Assembly: GCA_963715025.1 (NCBI GenBank) | Contig: CAVQQQ010000002.1 | Location: 248,001-312,000, forward strand | Direction: 5' to 3' | From: DASSJT01 sp963715025 | GTDB taxonomy: Bacteria > Actinomycetota > Actinomycetes > Actinomycetales > Dermatophilaceae | Length of the DNA stretch: 64,000 nt | Shown: piece by piece, positions 8,797 to 17,831 of the stretch | Numbering within the stretch: position 1 is the first letter of the stretch | Layout of the letters: every line of letters starts with the position of its first letter | The notes under the pieces: generated by a model | What the model saw: only the letters and a program-made list of their open reading frames with translations | Told to the model about the DNA's origin: nothing | The model's database searches: none | Position numbers and translations under genes: made by a program

Positions 8797-9639
8797 TCAG
8801 CGCGCGACTGAGGGCGCGACTGAGGGCGCGAGCTCTCGGACCGCTGCGACCAGGTCGGCGACCGAGTCGACAGTCCGGGTGGGTCGATAGGGGAAGGACT
8901 CCACCTGCTCCGGCCGGGTCGACCCGGTGAGCACGAGCACGGTCCGCAGTCCGGCCTCCAGTCCGCTCACGATGTCGGTGTCCATCCGGTCGCCTACCAT
9001 GACCGTGGTCTCGGAGTGGGCGTCGATCCGGTTGAGCGCGCTGCGCATCATGAGCGGGTTGGGCTTGCCGACGTAATAGGGCCGGCGGCCGGTCGCGGTG
9101 CTGATCAGGGCCGCGACGCTCCCGGTCGCGGGCAGCTTGCCCCACGGGGAGGGCCCCGAGGGGTCGGGGTTGGTGGCGATGAAGATCGAGCCGGCGTCGA
9201 TGAGCCGGATCGCCTTGGTGATGGCCTCGAAGGAGTAGGTGCGCGTCTCGCCCAGGACGACGTAGTCGGGGCTGCGCTCGGTCATGATGTAGCCCACGTC
9301 GTGGAGGGCCGTGGTGAGGCCGGATTCGCCGACGACGTATGCCGTGCCCCCGGGTTTCTGGTCCGCGAGGAACTTTGCGGTGGCCAGGGCCGAGGTCCAG
9401 ATGGCGTCCTCCGGCACGTCGATGCCGCTGGCGGCCAGCCGTGCGCGCAGGTCCCTGGGCGTGAAGATCGAGTTGTTGGTGAGCACCTGGAAACGCCGGC
9501 CGGTGTCGATCAGCGCCTGGATGAACTCGGGAGCGCCGTCGATGGCGTGCTCTTCGTGGACGAGCACGCCGTCCATGTCGGTGAGCCAGCACTCGACCGG
9601 CCGTCTGGGCGTCGCTGTGGGCTCCGTCATGGCGATCAT
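8797..9639 (-). CDS. HAD-IIA family phosphatase (NagD-like)
   Basis: Haloacid-dehalogenase phosphatase of the NagD subclass. The nucleophile/acid pair is in LTDMDGVLVHEE (Asp 21, Asp 23), motif II is LTNNS (54-57) and the metal-binding motif is MVGDRMDTDI. 280 residues. Physiological substrate unknown; relatives hydrolyse small sugar phosphates and nucleotides. A second ATG (9630) could also be used. The C terminus carries a short in-frame tandem repeat (GCGCGACTGAGG twice plus part, 8802-8830) encoding APSVAPSVAR. Convergent with metF. Confidence 0.9.
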   Translation of the reverse strand: MIAMTEPTATPRRPVECWLTDMDGVLVHEEHAIDGAPEFIQALIDTGRRFQVLTNNSIFTPRDLRARLAASGIDVPEDAIWTSALATAKFLADQKPGGTAYVVGESGLTTALHDVGYIMTERSPDYVVLGETRTYSFEAITKAIRLIDAGSIFIATNPDPSGPSPWGKLPATGSVAALISTATGRRPYYVGKPNPLMMRSALNRIDAHSETTVMVGDRMDTDIVSGLEAGLRTVLVLTGSTRPEQVESFPYRPTRTVDSVADLVAAVRELAPSVAPSVAR

Positions 9640-9713
9640 TCTTCCCTCATTCTCGAGTCCGCTTCTCTCACCTTGAATACGCGCGTTGGGTCAGCGGGCC
9701 TCCGGGCAATCGG

Positions 9714-10235
9714 TCAGGTGACTTCCATGGGCTGGCCGCCGGTGATGCGGAGCAGTTCGTCGTAGGTCGTCGAGAAGACGGAGTGGCTGTGGCCGGCCGC
9801 CGCCCAGACCGTGTCATAGCGGCTGAGGGAGACGTCGACGATGGTGCGGATCGGCTGGGGATGGCCGACGGGGGCCACGCCGCCGATGGCGAAACCGGTT
9901 GTGGCGAGCACGAATTCGGGATCGGCTTGCTCGATGTGCACGATCTCGGTCAGGTCGGCGACCTTGTCCACGTCGACGCGGTGGCCTCCGGAGGAGAGGA
10001 TGAGCAGGGGGGTGACCTCACCCGTCTGGGAGGTAGCCCGGAAGACCAGCGAGTTGGCGATCTCGGCCGGGGTGACGCCCAGGACAGCGGCGGCGGCCGC
10101 GGCGGTGCGCACAGCCTCGGGGAGGTAGCGGACCTCGGTGCGGATGTGATGCAGGGCAAGGATCTCAAGCACGCGGGCGACTCCCGGATGGGAACTGAGG
10201 TCCTTCGCGAGAGGGTCGTCCCCCGGCGTGCTCAT
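9714..10235 (-). CDS. YbaK/EbsC (ProX-type) aminoacyl-tRNA deacylase
   Basis: Small trans-editing-domain protein of the YbaK family, which clears mischarged aminoacyl-tRNA. 173 residues from ATG 10235 (MSTPGDD). Visible: the family core NSLVFRATS, LLILSSGGHRVD and TGFAIGGVAPVGH, the last being the usual GGVxPxGH signature. The same frame is open upstream to 10427, but the extra 64 residues cross the LexA promoter of the divergent operon and are not credible. Amino-acid specificity is unknown. Confidence 0.88.
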   Translation of the reverse strand: MSTPGDDPLAKDLSSHPGVARVLEILALHHIRTEVRYLPEAVRTAAAAAAVLGVTPAEIANSLVFRATSQTGEVTPLLILSSGGHRVDVDKVADLTEIVHIEQADPEFVLATTGFAIGGVAPVGHPQPIRTIVDVSLSRYDTVWAAAGHSHSVFSTTYDELLRITGGQPMEVT

Positions 10236-10333
10236 GGCGGAAGCGTATTGAGTCCGGGACGGCTCGTTGAGGATTTCGGGGTGTTGATGTGAATCTTGAC
10301 GGCCGGCCAGGGCTGGGGTGTACAGTCGAGATA

Positions 10334-10349
10334 TCGAACATATGTTCGA
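10334..10349. promoter_or_regulatory. LexA (SOS) box
   Basis: TCGAACATATGTTCGA is a perfect palindrome and an exact match to the actinobacterial LexA consensus TCGAAC-N4-GTTCGA. It lies 8 bp downstream of a possible -10 element, where bound LexA would block transcription, and heads the DUF6504-HEPN-dnaE2 operon. Confidence 0.92.
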
Positions 10350-10535
10350 ACTGATGCTCCGGCAGATGTCTGACAGATGTTCGATGCCGAGGGAGGTCAG
10401 CGGCTGGCGCATTTCCAGGGGCACCACCCAGTGCTCCGGGAGGCCGCGCCTCAGGGGGCTGCTGCACCCCTTCGACCGTGGCTCTGGCCTGCATCAGACG
10501 CCTCGACCCCGCCTGTCAGCGGGCCAGAGCCACAC

Positions 10536-10573
10536 CTGCACACCACTGCACACCCACTGCACACCCTGCACAT
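10536..10573 (+). repeat. Tandem CTGCACACC repeats in the mutasome leader
   Basis: CTGCACACC occurs at 10536, 10546 and 10557, and a fourth copy CTGCACAT at 10566, giving spacings of 10, 11 and 9 bp. The repeat sits 30-70 nt upstream of the first start codon. It is not a coding artefact, since no gene covers it. Function unknown. Confidence 0.6.
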
Positions 10574-10604
10574 CTGCCACCACCTCGAGAAAGGACTCGC
10601 AGCC

Positions 10605-11048
10605 ATGGTTCGCCGCTACGAGGAGCCGATCGAGGTCCGGGCGAGTCGCGCCGGGGGCGAGGCAGACGCACCGGCGCAGGTCACTCCCGATGCCTTCCTG
10701 TGGCGTGGCCGCCTCTACGTCGTGCAGGAAGTTCTCGACCACTGGCAGGAGCGCCGCGCCTGGTGGCGCGACGCCCTCGAGGGCGGCAGCTTCGACGGCC
10801 AGGCCGATGCCCTTGGACACGCCCTTGGACACGCCGTTGGACCCAGGCCTGGCGCGTCCCGGGCGGCCGGATCCGGCGAACCTTCGGGCGAAGACTCTGG
10901 CGAGGCGTGGGGCGAAGGGCAGCCGAGCCACGAGCGGCAAGTGTGGCGGGTAGCCGCGAGCCCGGGGCAGACGGCCTCGCTCGGGGTCTATGACCTCGGG
11001 TTCGATGGCGGATCCGGCCACTGGTTCCTGCTGCGGGCCCAGGACTGA
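10605..11048 (+). CDS. DUF6504 family protein of the SOS mutasome operon
   Basis: 147-residue protein starting MVRRYEEPIEVRAS with GAGAAAGGA upstream. Conserved segments are DAFLWRGRLYVVQEVLDHW and a C-terminal ASLGVYDLGFDGGSGHWFLLRAQD. Between them lies a low-complexity Gly/Ala/Ser insert partly encoded by a 12-bp tandem repeat (TTGGACACGCC units, 10813-10843). DUF6504 proteins accompany error-prone polymerase genes in many actinobacteria; biochemical role unknown. First gene after the LexA box, with a 10-bp gap to the next gene. Confidence 0.82.
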   Translation: MVRRYEEPIEVRASRAGGEADAPAQVTPDAFLWRGRLYVVQEVLDHWQERRAWWRDALEGGSFDGQADALGHALGHAVGPRPGASRAAGSGEPSGEDSGEAWGEGQPSHERQVWRVAASPGQTASLGVYDLGFDGGSGHWFLLRAQD

Positions 11049-11058
11049 GGAGCCAGAA

Positions 11059-11508
11059 ATGCACAAGTGCGCTGCCTCGACCCTCGACATGCTGGAGCGG
11101 TCGCGCGGAAGCCTTTTGGAAGCCTGCCAGACCCACGACATTGCCGAGCGCTATCTGCAGGCCCAGCTCGGAGCACTTCGTGCCGGTGCCGCTCTGGTGG
11201 CGGCGCGCAGCGGGCCGGCCCACCGCCGGCGAGGGCAGCCCGAGAGCCGGGGCGCCACCGGCCGCCCCGGCGACCTGTGGAGCCTCGTGGCGGTGGTGGC
11301 GCCAGAGCTGGGGGAGTGGGCCGACTTCTTCGCCCACTCCACGGCCCGCCGTGAGAGCGTCGCCCAGGGCAGCGCCGTGGTGTCGACCCGCGAGGCCGAC
11401 GACCTGCTCCGCCAGGCCGAGACGTTCGCCGAGCTCGTGGCCTCCATGCTCGGGCTGCCGCGCCATACCGGCCACGGCGACCTCCTCATCCCGACGGTGC
11501 GGACGTGA
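11059..11508 (+). CDS. SAV_6107-family HEPN-like protein
   Basis: 149-residue helical protein starting MHKCAASTLDMLERSRG, of the family annotated as SAV_6107 HEPN, which accompanies dnaE2 in high-GC Gram-positives. Conserved features: RYLQAQLGALRAGAALVAARSG, LWSLVAVVAPELGEWADFFA, and a C-terminal EADDLLRQAETFAELV helix. No RecA-like ATPase motif is present, so it is not an ImuA' homologue by sequence. Its stop overlaps the dnaE2 GTG start by 4 bp, so the two are probably translationally coupled and made in fixed ratio. Confidence 0.82.
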   Translation: MHKCAASTLDMLERSRGSLLEACQTHDIAERYLQAQLGALRAGAALVAARSGPAHRRRGQPESRGATGRPGDLWSLVAVVAPELGEWADFFAHSTARRESVAQGSAVVSTREADDLLRQAETFAELVASMLGLPRHTGHGDLLIPTVRT

Positions 11509-14500
11509 CCGGTGACTTCGCCCATCTGCACGTCGCGTCGGGGTTCTCGATGCGCTACGGCGCCTCGACCCCAGCGGCGCTGGTGGAGCGCGCAGCCCAG
11601 CACGGCCAGCCCGTCTTGGCTCTGACCGATCGCGATGGGCTCTACGGCGCCGTCCGGTTCGTCCAGGCCTGCACCGAGGCGGGGGTCCAGCCCGCGCTGG
11701 GCGTCGACCTCGCGATGGACTCCTCTCCACCGCGTGGTCTCTCCACACCGACCCTGGGGCCATCCCTCGAGCCATCGCGGAGAGCATCGGGGCCTGTCCT
11801 CGGGGATCTGGACACCTGGCCAGACGGCTCGTCGGAAACGGCCCAGAGACTCAGGGCACTGGGCGCGCCACCCGCAGCAGCCCGTCCCGCCCGCCGCAGC
11901 CCGGCGCGCGGCGGGGCCGTCAAAGACCCGCGCCTGCCGCGGGTCACCGTCCTGGCCAGGGGGGCCAGTGCCGGCGTACCCCATGCCACGGGGTGGGCGG
12001 CGCTGTGCCGCCTGGTCACCGCCACCCACCTGCGCGGCGAGCGCGGAGAGCCGATCAGCTCTCCGGGGGTGCTGGCCGAGGCTGGGCAGCCGTCCGCCCT
12101 CGACGGGGGTCGGCTGGTGCCGCCCAGCCCGCTGGTGGTTCTGCTTGGGCCCGACTCCGACGTGGGCCGGGCCCTTCTCCACCGCCGCACCGAGCGCGCG
12201 CGCACACTCCTGGCGGCCTGGCAGCAGCTGCTCCCGGGATCGGTGGCCGTCGAGGTGGTCTGCCACGGGGGCCCCGCGGGCACCCCGGGCTCGCGAGCCC
12301 ACGCGGCCCGGCTGCTGGGCCTGGCTGACGAGGCGGGCGTGCCGGCCGTCCTCAGCGCCGCCGTCCGCCATGCCGACCGCGACGGGGCCCGCACCGTCGA
12401 CGTCCTCGACGCCGCCCGCAGGCTGGTTCCGCTCGACACGCGGCACCTCGACCGGGTGACCGACGCCGGCCACCTGGCCAGCACGCCCGACATGCACGCC
12501 ATCGCGGCCGCTGTGACCGGTGACCGGGCCCGGGCCGAGCGGCTCGTGCGAGACACCCTCGCCCTGGCGCTCGCCTGCGCCCAGCACCCGCGTCGAGACC
12601 TCGGCATCGGCGCGGTCCATCTGCCCGAGCCCGAGGCGCTCGGCATCCCGCGGGGGGTCGACCCCCAGTCGGTGCTCGAGCACTGCTGCCGCACGGCGGT
12701 CGGCCGCCGCTACCCGGGCGCCAGCGACCGCGAGCTCCTGGCGATCGACCTGCGGCTCGAGGAGGAGCTGAAGGTGGTTGCCGAGCTGGGCTACCCCACC
12801 TATTTCATGACCGTGGCGCGCGTGGTCGACCTGATCCGCGACCACGGGGTCCGCGTGGCGGCCCGCGGCTCCGGCGCCGGCTCGCTCATCAACTACCTGC
12901 TCGGCATCAGCGGGGTCGACCCGATCCGCTACGACCTGCTGATGGAGCGCTTCTGCTCACCCCTGCGCGCCGAGCTCCCCGACATCGACATCGACGTCGA
13001 GTCGGCGCGCCGCACCGAGATCTACGAGGCCATCCTCGAGCGGTTCACCGGCTCGCGGGTGACCTGCGTCTCGATGATGGACACCTACAAGGTGCGCCAC
13101 GCCATCCGCGACGTGGGCGCCGCGCTGGGGCTGCCTCCCATCGAGATCGACGAGATCGCCAAGGCCTTCCCGCACATCCGCGCCAAGGACGCCCGCAGCG
13201 CCATCGCCGAGCTGCCCGAGCTGCGCCTCCGTGGCCTCGACGCGCCTCGGCTGCAGACCCTGTTCGACCTCGTCGAGCAGCTCGACGGTCTCCCGCGGCA
13301 CATCGCCCTGCACCCCTGCGGGGTCGTCATGTCCAACACCGGGCTGCTCGACCGCACCCCGGTCGAGGCGAGCTGGCTGGGTTTCCCGATGAGCCAGTTC
13401 GACAAGGACGACGTCGAGACGCTCGGCCTGCTCAAGCTCGATGTCCTCGGCATCCGCATGCAGTCGGCGATGGCCCATGCCGTCCAGGAGGTCCAGCGCG
13501 TCGACGACACCTCCATCGACCTCGACGACCAGCAGCAGGTCCCCCTCGACGACGAGACCACCTTCCGGATGATCCGCACCTCCCACACCCTGGGCTGCTT
13601 CCAGATCGAGAGCCCGGGCCAGCGCGAGCTCATCGGGAAGTTCGGTCCCGAGCGCTTCGAGGACCTCATCATCGACATCTCGCTGTTCCGGCCGGGCCCG
13701 GTGAAGTCGGACATGATCACCCCCTTCCTCGAGCGCCGGCACGGCTGGCGCCAGCCCGAGCACCTCCACCCGACCCTGGTCCCAGCGCTGGCCGAGACCG
13801 AGGGGGTCGTGGTCTTCCACGAGCAGGTCCTCAAGATGGTCGCCGAGACCACGGGGGTCTCCCTCGCCGAGGCCGACGAGGTCCGCCGGGCCATGGGCAC
13901 ACCTCGCGGGCAGGACGAGATCGAGGCCTGGTGGCGGCCGGCGGCAGCAGCCCGGGGCTACACGCCCGCCGACCTCGACCGGATCTGGGAGGTGCTCAAG
14001 TCCTTCGCCTCCTTCGGCTTCTGCAAGGCCCATGCCGCCGCCTTCGCCCTGCCGACCTACCACTCGGCGTGGCTCAAGGCTCACCACCCGGCCGCCTTCC
14101 TGGCCGGCGTGCTCACCCACGACCCGGGCATGTACCCCAAGCGGCTCATCCTCGACGATGCCCGCTCGCTGGGCATCGCCGTCCTCGGGCTCGACGTCAA
14201 CACCTCCGATGCCACCTATCGGGTCGAGCGGGTCGATCCCGCAGCCGGCCCGCCCCCTGACGGCGCGGGGAACCTCCCCTACGGCAGGCCAGGCCAGGCT
14301 GCGCTCCTCGAGCCCGACGCGGCACGGGGCTGTCCGCTCGCGCCCGACCTGCCCGACGGGAGTGCCTACGGCATCCGGCTCTCCCTCGCCGACGTCAAGG
14401 GCATCAGCGAGGCGGAGGTGTCCAGGATCATCGCCGGTCAGCCGTACTTCTCCCTCGCCGACTTCTGGAATCGCGCCCGGGTCTCCCGTCCTGTCGTGGA

Positions 14501-15626
14501 GCGGCTGGTCATCGCTGGGGGGTTCGACTCCCTCTACGGCATGGGCTCGATGACCGGGCTTGGCCGGCGCGGGCGGGTGACCCGCCGCGACTTGCTGCTC
14601 CATGTCGCGGAGCTCGACCACTACACGAGGGCCGTGGCCAGTGCGGGCAGGCGCGCGGTTCCCTCTGCGTCCGCGGCTTCAAGGCGCCTGCGCGCGCAGT
14701 CACCGCCACAAGGTATGCCGGGCGAAGGCTCCGCAGACCGCGATGAGGTGCGTGCCCTGGCAGCCGCGCAGTCACAGGCTGCCCTGCCTGCCGCCCCTGC
14801 CGGGGGGCAGCCCGCCCAGCTCGCGCTCGACCTCGGCGACAGCCCCGAGCTCACCGCCGGGGCCGGCCTGCCTGAGATGACCGGTCCGGAGCGGGTTCGG
14901 GCCGAGCTCGAGGTGCTTGGCCTGGATGCGAGCGGGCACGTCATCGACTTCTACGCCCCGCTCCTTCAGGCGCTGGGTGTGACCCGCAGCAAAGACCTGC
15001 TGTCCGCGCGCAGCAGGTCCACGGTGTGGGCCTGCGGGGTGAAGGTGGCCACCCAGACCCCGCCTATCCGCTCCGGGAGGCGGGTGGTCTTCCTGACCCT
15101 GGACGACTCCACCGGCCCGGTCGACGCGACTTTCTTCGAGGATGTTCAGGGGCCTTACGCCGCCACGGTCTTCCACTCGTGGATGCTGCTGGTTCGCGGA
15201 GTGGTCCGGCGCACCGGGTCCCGCGGCATCTCGCTGCGCGCGACCGGTGCCTGGGAGCTGTCCCGGCTATGGGAGGCCTGGACCGTGGGCGGGCTCGAGG
15301 CAGTGCTGCGGGCGATCGACGAGTCCGAGCAGCGGGCGCAGGACGAGGCCAGGGCGGGGGAGGAGCGCGCCGCCCAAGCCCTGGCGGGCGGTCACCGCGT
15401 GCTCATCCACGCCTCCGGGTTCAAGCAGTCGCCCTATGCCGACACCAGGCCGCCTGGAGACAGCGTCAGAGACGGCCGGGCGCTCCTGCGCGGGGATGCG
15501 CTCTCGAGCGGGAGGGCGCTTCACGAGCGGCCACCCGACCGCTCCGCGCCCGAGCGTTCCATCCCCGGCTCGGGTGCGCCGCCCCGCAAGCTGTGGCACG
15601 CCAGTCCGGGAAGCTCGGGGCACTAG
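11505..15626 (+). CDS. dnaE2: Error-prone DNA polymerase III alpha subunit DnaE2
   Basis: C-family polymerase for SOS-induced translesion synthesis. 1,373 residues, longer than the usual 1,050-1,150. An N-terminal PHP domain (HLHVASGFSMRYGAS) is interrupted after about residue 72 by a Pro/Arg-rich insert of some 80 residues. The palm contains ELPDIDIDVESARR (about 489-502) with catalytic aspartates, and later IDISLFRPGPVKSDM and SFASFGFCKAHAAAFA, all typical. A second low-complexity insert lies near residue 1045, before an OB-fold-like region. GTG start overlaps the HEPN gene. LexA control is inferred from the upstream box. Confidence 0.95.
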   Translation: MTGDFAHLHVASGFSMRYGASTPAALVERAAQHGQPVLALTDRDGLYGAVRFVQACTEAGVQPALGVDLAMDSSPPRGLSTPTLGPSLEPSRRASGPVLGDLDTWPDGSSETAQRLRALGAPPAAARPARRSPARGGAVKDPRLPRVTVLARGASAGVPHATGWAALCRLVTATHLRGERGEPISSPGVLAEAGQPSALDGGRLVPPSPLVVLLGPDSDVGRALLHRRTERARTLLAAWQQLLPGSVAVEVVCHGGPAGTPGSRAHAARLLGLADEAGVPAVLSAAVRHADRDGARTVDVLDAARRLVPLDTRHLDRVTDAGHLASTPDMHAIAAAVTGDRARAERLVRDTLALALACAQHPRRDLGIGAVHLPEPEALGIPRGVDPQSVLEHCCRTAVGRRYPGASDRELLAIDLRLEEELKVVAELGYPTYFMTVARVVDLIRDHGVRVAARGSGAGSLINYLLGISGVDPIRYDLLMERFCSPLRAELPDIDIDVESARRTEIYEAILERFTGSRVTCVSMMDTYKVRHAIRDVGAALGLPPIEIDEIAKAFPHIRAKDARSAIAELPELRLRGLDAPRLQTLFDLVEQLDGLPRHIALHPCGVVMSNTGLLDRTPVEASWLGFPMSQFDKDDVETLGLLKLDVLGIRMQSAMAHAVQEVQRVDDTSIDLDDQQQVPLDDETTFRMIRTSHTLGCFQIESPGQRELIGKFGPERFEDLIIDISLFRPGPVKSDMITPFLERRHGWRQPEHLHPTLVPALAETEGVVVFHEQVLKMVAETTGVSLAEADEVRRAMGTPRGQDEIEAWWRPAAAARGYTPADLDRIWEVLKSFASFGFCKAHAAAFALPTYHSAWLKAHHPAAFLAGVLTHDPGMYPKRLILDDARSLGIAVLGLDVNTSDATYRVERVDPAAGPPPDGAGNLPYGRPGQAALLEPDAARGCPLAPDLPDGSAYGIRLSLADVKGISEAEVSRIIAGQPYFSLADFWNRARVSRPVVERLVIAGGFDSLYGMGSMTGLGRRGRVTRRDLLLHVAELDHYTRAVASAGRRAVPSASAASRRLRAQSPPQGMPGEGSADRDEVRALAAAQSQAALPAAPAGGQPAQLALDLGDSPELTAGAGLPEMTGPERVRAELEVLGLDASGHVIDFYAPLLQALGVTRSKDLLSARSRSTVWACGVKVATQTPPIRSGRRVVFLTLDDSTGPVDATFFEDVQGPYAATVFHSWMLLVRGVVRRTGSRGISLRATGAWELSRLWEAWTVGGLEAVLRAIDESEQRAQDEARAGEERAAQALAGGHRVLIHASGFKQSPYADTRPPGDSVRDGRALLRGDALSSGRALHERPPDRSAPERSIPGSGAPPRKLWHASPGSSGH

Positions 15627-15659
15627 GGTGGAAACACCAGAGCCTGAAGGAGGACTTCC

Positions 15660-16436
15660 GTGGCTGACGACCGCCGCTGGACTCGCCGCGGCAGCGTCGA
15701 CACCGCGCTGCGCACCTCGGCGGTGTGGGCCGTGGTCCGCGACCTTGCCCACCGCCGTCAGCAGGAGTTGGGCCGGCCGTTGCGGGTGCTCGACCTGGGG
15801 GGTGGCACCGGCGGGATGGCGGTGCCCCTGGCCGAGGCAGGCCATCAGGTCACCGTGGTCGACCCCAGCCCTGATGCGCTGGCCTCGCTGCGCCGACGGG
15901 CCGCCGAGTGCGGTGTCGAGAGCCGCATCGAAGCGGTCCAGGGCGACGCCGACTCCCTTCCCGCCCTGGTGGGCGACCGGCCGGTCGACCTGGTCTGCTG
16001 CCACGGCACGCTCGAGGTGGTCGACGACCCTGCAGCCGCCCTGGGGCGCGTCGCAGAGGCGCTGGTTCCCGGCGGCTACCTCAGCCTCGTGGCTGCCCAG
16101 CGGCTGGCGGTCGTCTTCGCCAAGGCTCTGGCCGGTCACTTCGGCCAGGCTGCACGCGCCCTCCAGAGCGAAGACGGGCGGTGGGGCGACGGCGACCCCC
16201 TCCCGCGCCGATTCGACGCCGTCTCGCTCACCGACCTGGTCGAGCGTGCGGGTTTCACCGTGGCCGAGTCGCACGGCGTGCGGCTGTTCAGCGACCTCGT
16301 TCCCTCCGCCCTGGTCGACTCCGACACCCACCGCGCCGCGCTCCTCGACCTGGAGCGGGCGGCCGCGGCACACCCCGGCTTCCCCTTTCTGGGCCAGCTC
16401 GGAGCGGCGCTCCACCTGGTCGCCCGCCGCGACTGA
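15660..16436 (+). CDS. Class I SAM-dependent methyltransferase
   Basis: 258-residue Rossmann methyltransferase. The SAM-binding glycine loop is VLDLGGGTGGMAVPLAE, followed by VTVVDPSPDAL (acidic ribose-binding residue), QGDADSLP and CCHGTLEVVDDP. Start GTG at 15660 has AAGGAGG upstream. It sits between dnaE2 and dinB on the same strand, 33 bp after dnaE2, and may be SOS co-expressed. Substrate unknown; similar genes next to dinB are common in related genomes. Confidence 0.88.
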   Translation: MADDRRWTRRGSVDTALRTSAVWAVVRDLAHRRQQELGRPLRVLDLGGGTGGMAVPLAEAGHQVTVVDPSPDALASLRRRAAECGVESRIEAVQGDADSLPALVGDRPVDLVCCHGTLEVVDDPAAALGRVAEALVPGGYLSLVAAQRLAVVFAKALAGHFGQAARALQSEDGRWGDGDPLPRRFDAVSLTDLVERAGFTVAESHGVRLFSDLVPSALVDSDTHRAALLDLERAAAAHPGFPFLGQLGAALHLVARRD

Positions 16437-16475
16437 GCCGGAGCGGGCGGTGAGCGCGAGCACCTGGGGGCAGCC

Positions 16476-17729
16476 GTGAGCCGCAGGCAGTTCGCCCTCC
16501 CGCAGCGTGACGACACGGCGCCGCCCGACGACAGCGGCTGCACGATCCTGCACGTTGACATGGACGCCTTCTACGCCTCGGCTTCTCTGCTGTCGCGACC
16601 CGAGCTGGTCGGCACGCCGGTCATCATCGGCGGTGGCGGCAACCGCGGCGTGGTTCTCTCGGCGACCTATGAGGCGCGTGCGTTCGGGGTGACCTCGGCC
16701 ATGCCGATGGCGCGCGCTCGCCGGCTGTGCCCGCAGGCGACCATCGTCGCCCCAGACCACCGGCTCTACTCCCGGATCTCCGCCGCGGTCATGGCCACCT
16801 TCGAGTCGATCACCCCCTTCGTCGAGCCACTGTCGCTCGACGAGGCCTTCCTCGACGTCGCCAGCGCCGTGCGCCTCCTCGGCCCTCCGTCGGTCATCGG
16901 ACAGCAGATCCGAGACACGATCGCCGACGAGCAGGGCGTCACGTGCTCGGTAGGGGTGGCGCCCACCAAGTTCGTGGCCAAGCTCGCCTCGGGGCTCGCC
17001 AAGCCGGACGGCATGGTCGTGGTTCCCCGCGGCGAGCTGGTGGCCTTCGTCCAACAGCTGCCGGTCGGCGCACTCTGGGGGGTCGGCGACCGCACGGAGG
17101 AGGTGCTGGCCCGACTTGGCCTGGTGACCGTCGCCGACATCGCCCACACCCCTGTCGAGACCCTGCGCCGTGCGCTCGGGGAGACCGGCGTCCACCTCCA
17201 CGAGCTTGCCTGGGGCCGCGACCCGCGCATCGTCGAGCCACTGCGCCGAGAGCGCAGCATCGGCTCCGACGAGACCTTCAACCACGATGTTGACGACCCG
17301 GCATACATCCACCGCCAGCTGCTCAAGCTCAGCGACCGCACGGCGGCACGCGTCCGCGCGGCTGGCCTCATGGGCCGCACCGTGTCGATCAAGGTGCGGT
17401 TCTCCGACTTCACCACCATTACCCGCAGCCGCACCCTCCGCGACCCCACCGACGTGAGCCGTGACATCTACGACACTGCACTGGCGCTCTACGACGCGTT
17501 GGGCCTCCAGCGGGTGCGTATCCGGCTGGTCGGGGTCCGCATGGAGCAGCTGGTCGACAGCGACCGGGCCCCGATTCAGGGCATGCTCGACGAGCCGGAG
17601 CATGGCTGGAGGGATGCCGATCGGGCGGTCGATCGCGCCAGCGCCCGGTTCGGGGCAGGAAGTGTGCTGCCCGCCACCCTGCTGGACTCGCGTTCGCCTT
17701 CCAGATCGCCGCGGGGAGACATATCCTGA
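16476..17729 (+). CDS. dinB: DNA polymerase IV (Y-family)
   Basis: Low-fidelity translesion polymerase. 417 residues. Catalytic HVDMDAFYAS (Asp 28) and SLDEAFLDV (Asp 122, Glu 123), the steric and fingers segment SATYEARAFGVTSAMP, the thumb segment TCSVGVAPTKFVAKLASGLAKPDG and a little-finger domain ending about residue 365. A poorly conserved 50-residue tail follows. GTG start 39 bp after the methyltransferase. No LexA box of its own was seen, so SOS control would need read-through from 10.3 kb. Confidence 0.95.
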   Translation: MSRRQFALPQRDDTAPPDDSGCTILHVDMDAFYASASLLSRPELVGTPVIIGGGGNRGVVLSATYEARAFGVTSAMPMARARRLCPQATIVAPDHRLYSRISAAVMATFESITPFVEPLSLDEAFLDVASAVRLLGPPSVIGQQIRDTIADEQGVTCSVGVAPTKFVAKLASGLAKPDGMVVVPRGELVAFVQQLPVGALWGVGDRTEEVLARLGLVTVADIAHTPVETLRRALGETGVHLHELAWGRDPRIVEPLRRERSIGSDETFNHDVDDPAYIHRQLLKLSDRTAARVRAAGLMGRTVSIKVRFSDFTTITRSRTLRDPTDVSRDIYDTALALYDALGLQRVRIRLVGVRMEQLVDSDRAPIQGMLDEPEHGWRDADRAVDRASARFGAGSVLPATLLDSRSPSRSPRGDIS

Positions 17730-17831
17730 GATAACCAGCCGTCACCGGGTACTGGGACGTGGAGAGGCAACCAAACTCGCCCGCTGCGCGTTCTAGCATG
17801 GGCGAGGGCTACGCAACATCAGGAGGTCGCC

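Larger units (their letters stand above)
10236..10604. promoter_or_regulatory. SOS promoter region and long leader of the mutasome operon
   Basis: A 369-bp gene-free stretch between the YbaK gene and the DUF6504 gene. It holds a possible promoter (TTGACG at 10296, 19-nt spacer, TACAGT at 10321), a perfect LexA box just downstream, and four near-identical CTGCACACC units. The leader from the LexA box to the first start codon is about 255 nt, unusually long, and I see no convincing small gene in it. Confidence 0.6.

Noticed and set aside
11059..11508. ImuA'/RecA-like protein before dnaE2
   Set aside because: No Walker A or B motif; the sequence fits the SAV_6107 HEPN-type family instead.
15267..17603. 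778-residue open frame on the minus strand
   Set aside because: It is antisense to dnaE2, the methyltransferase and dinB, whose motifs are unambiguous; its Arg/Gly/Val-rich composition is that of high-GC shadow frames.
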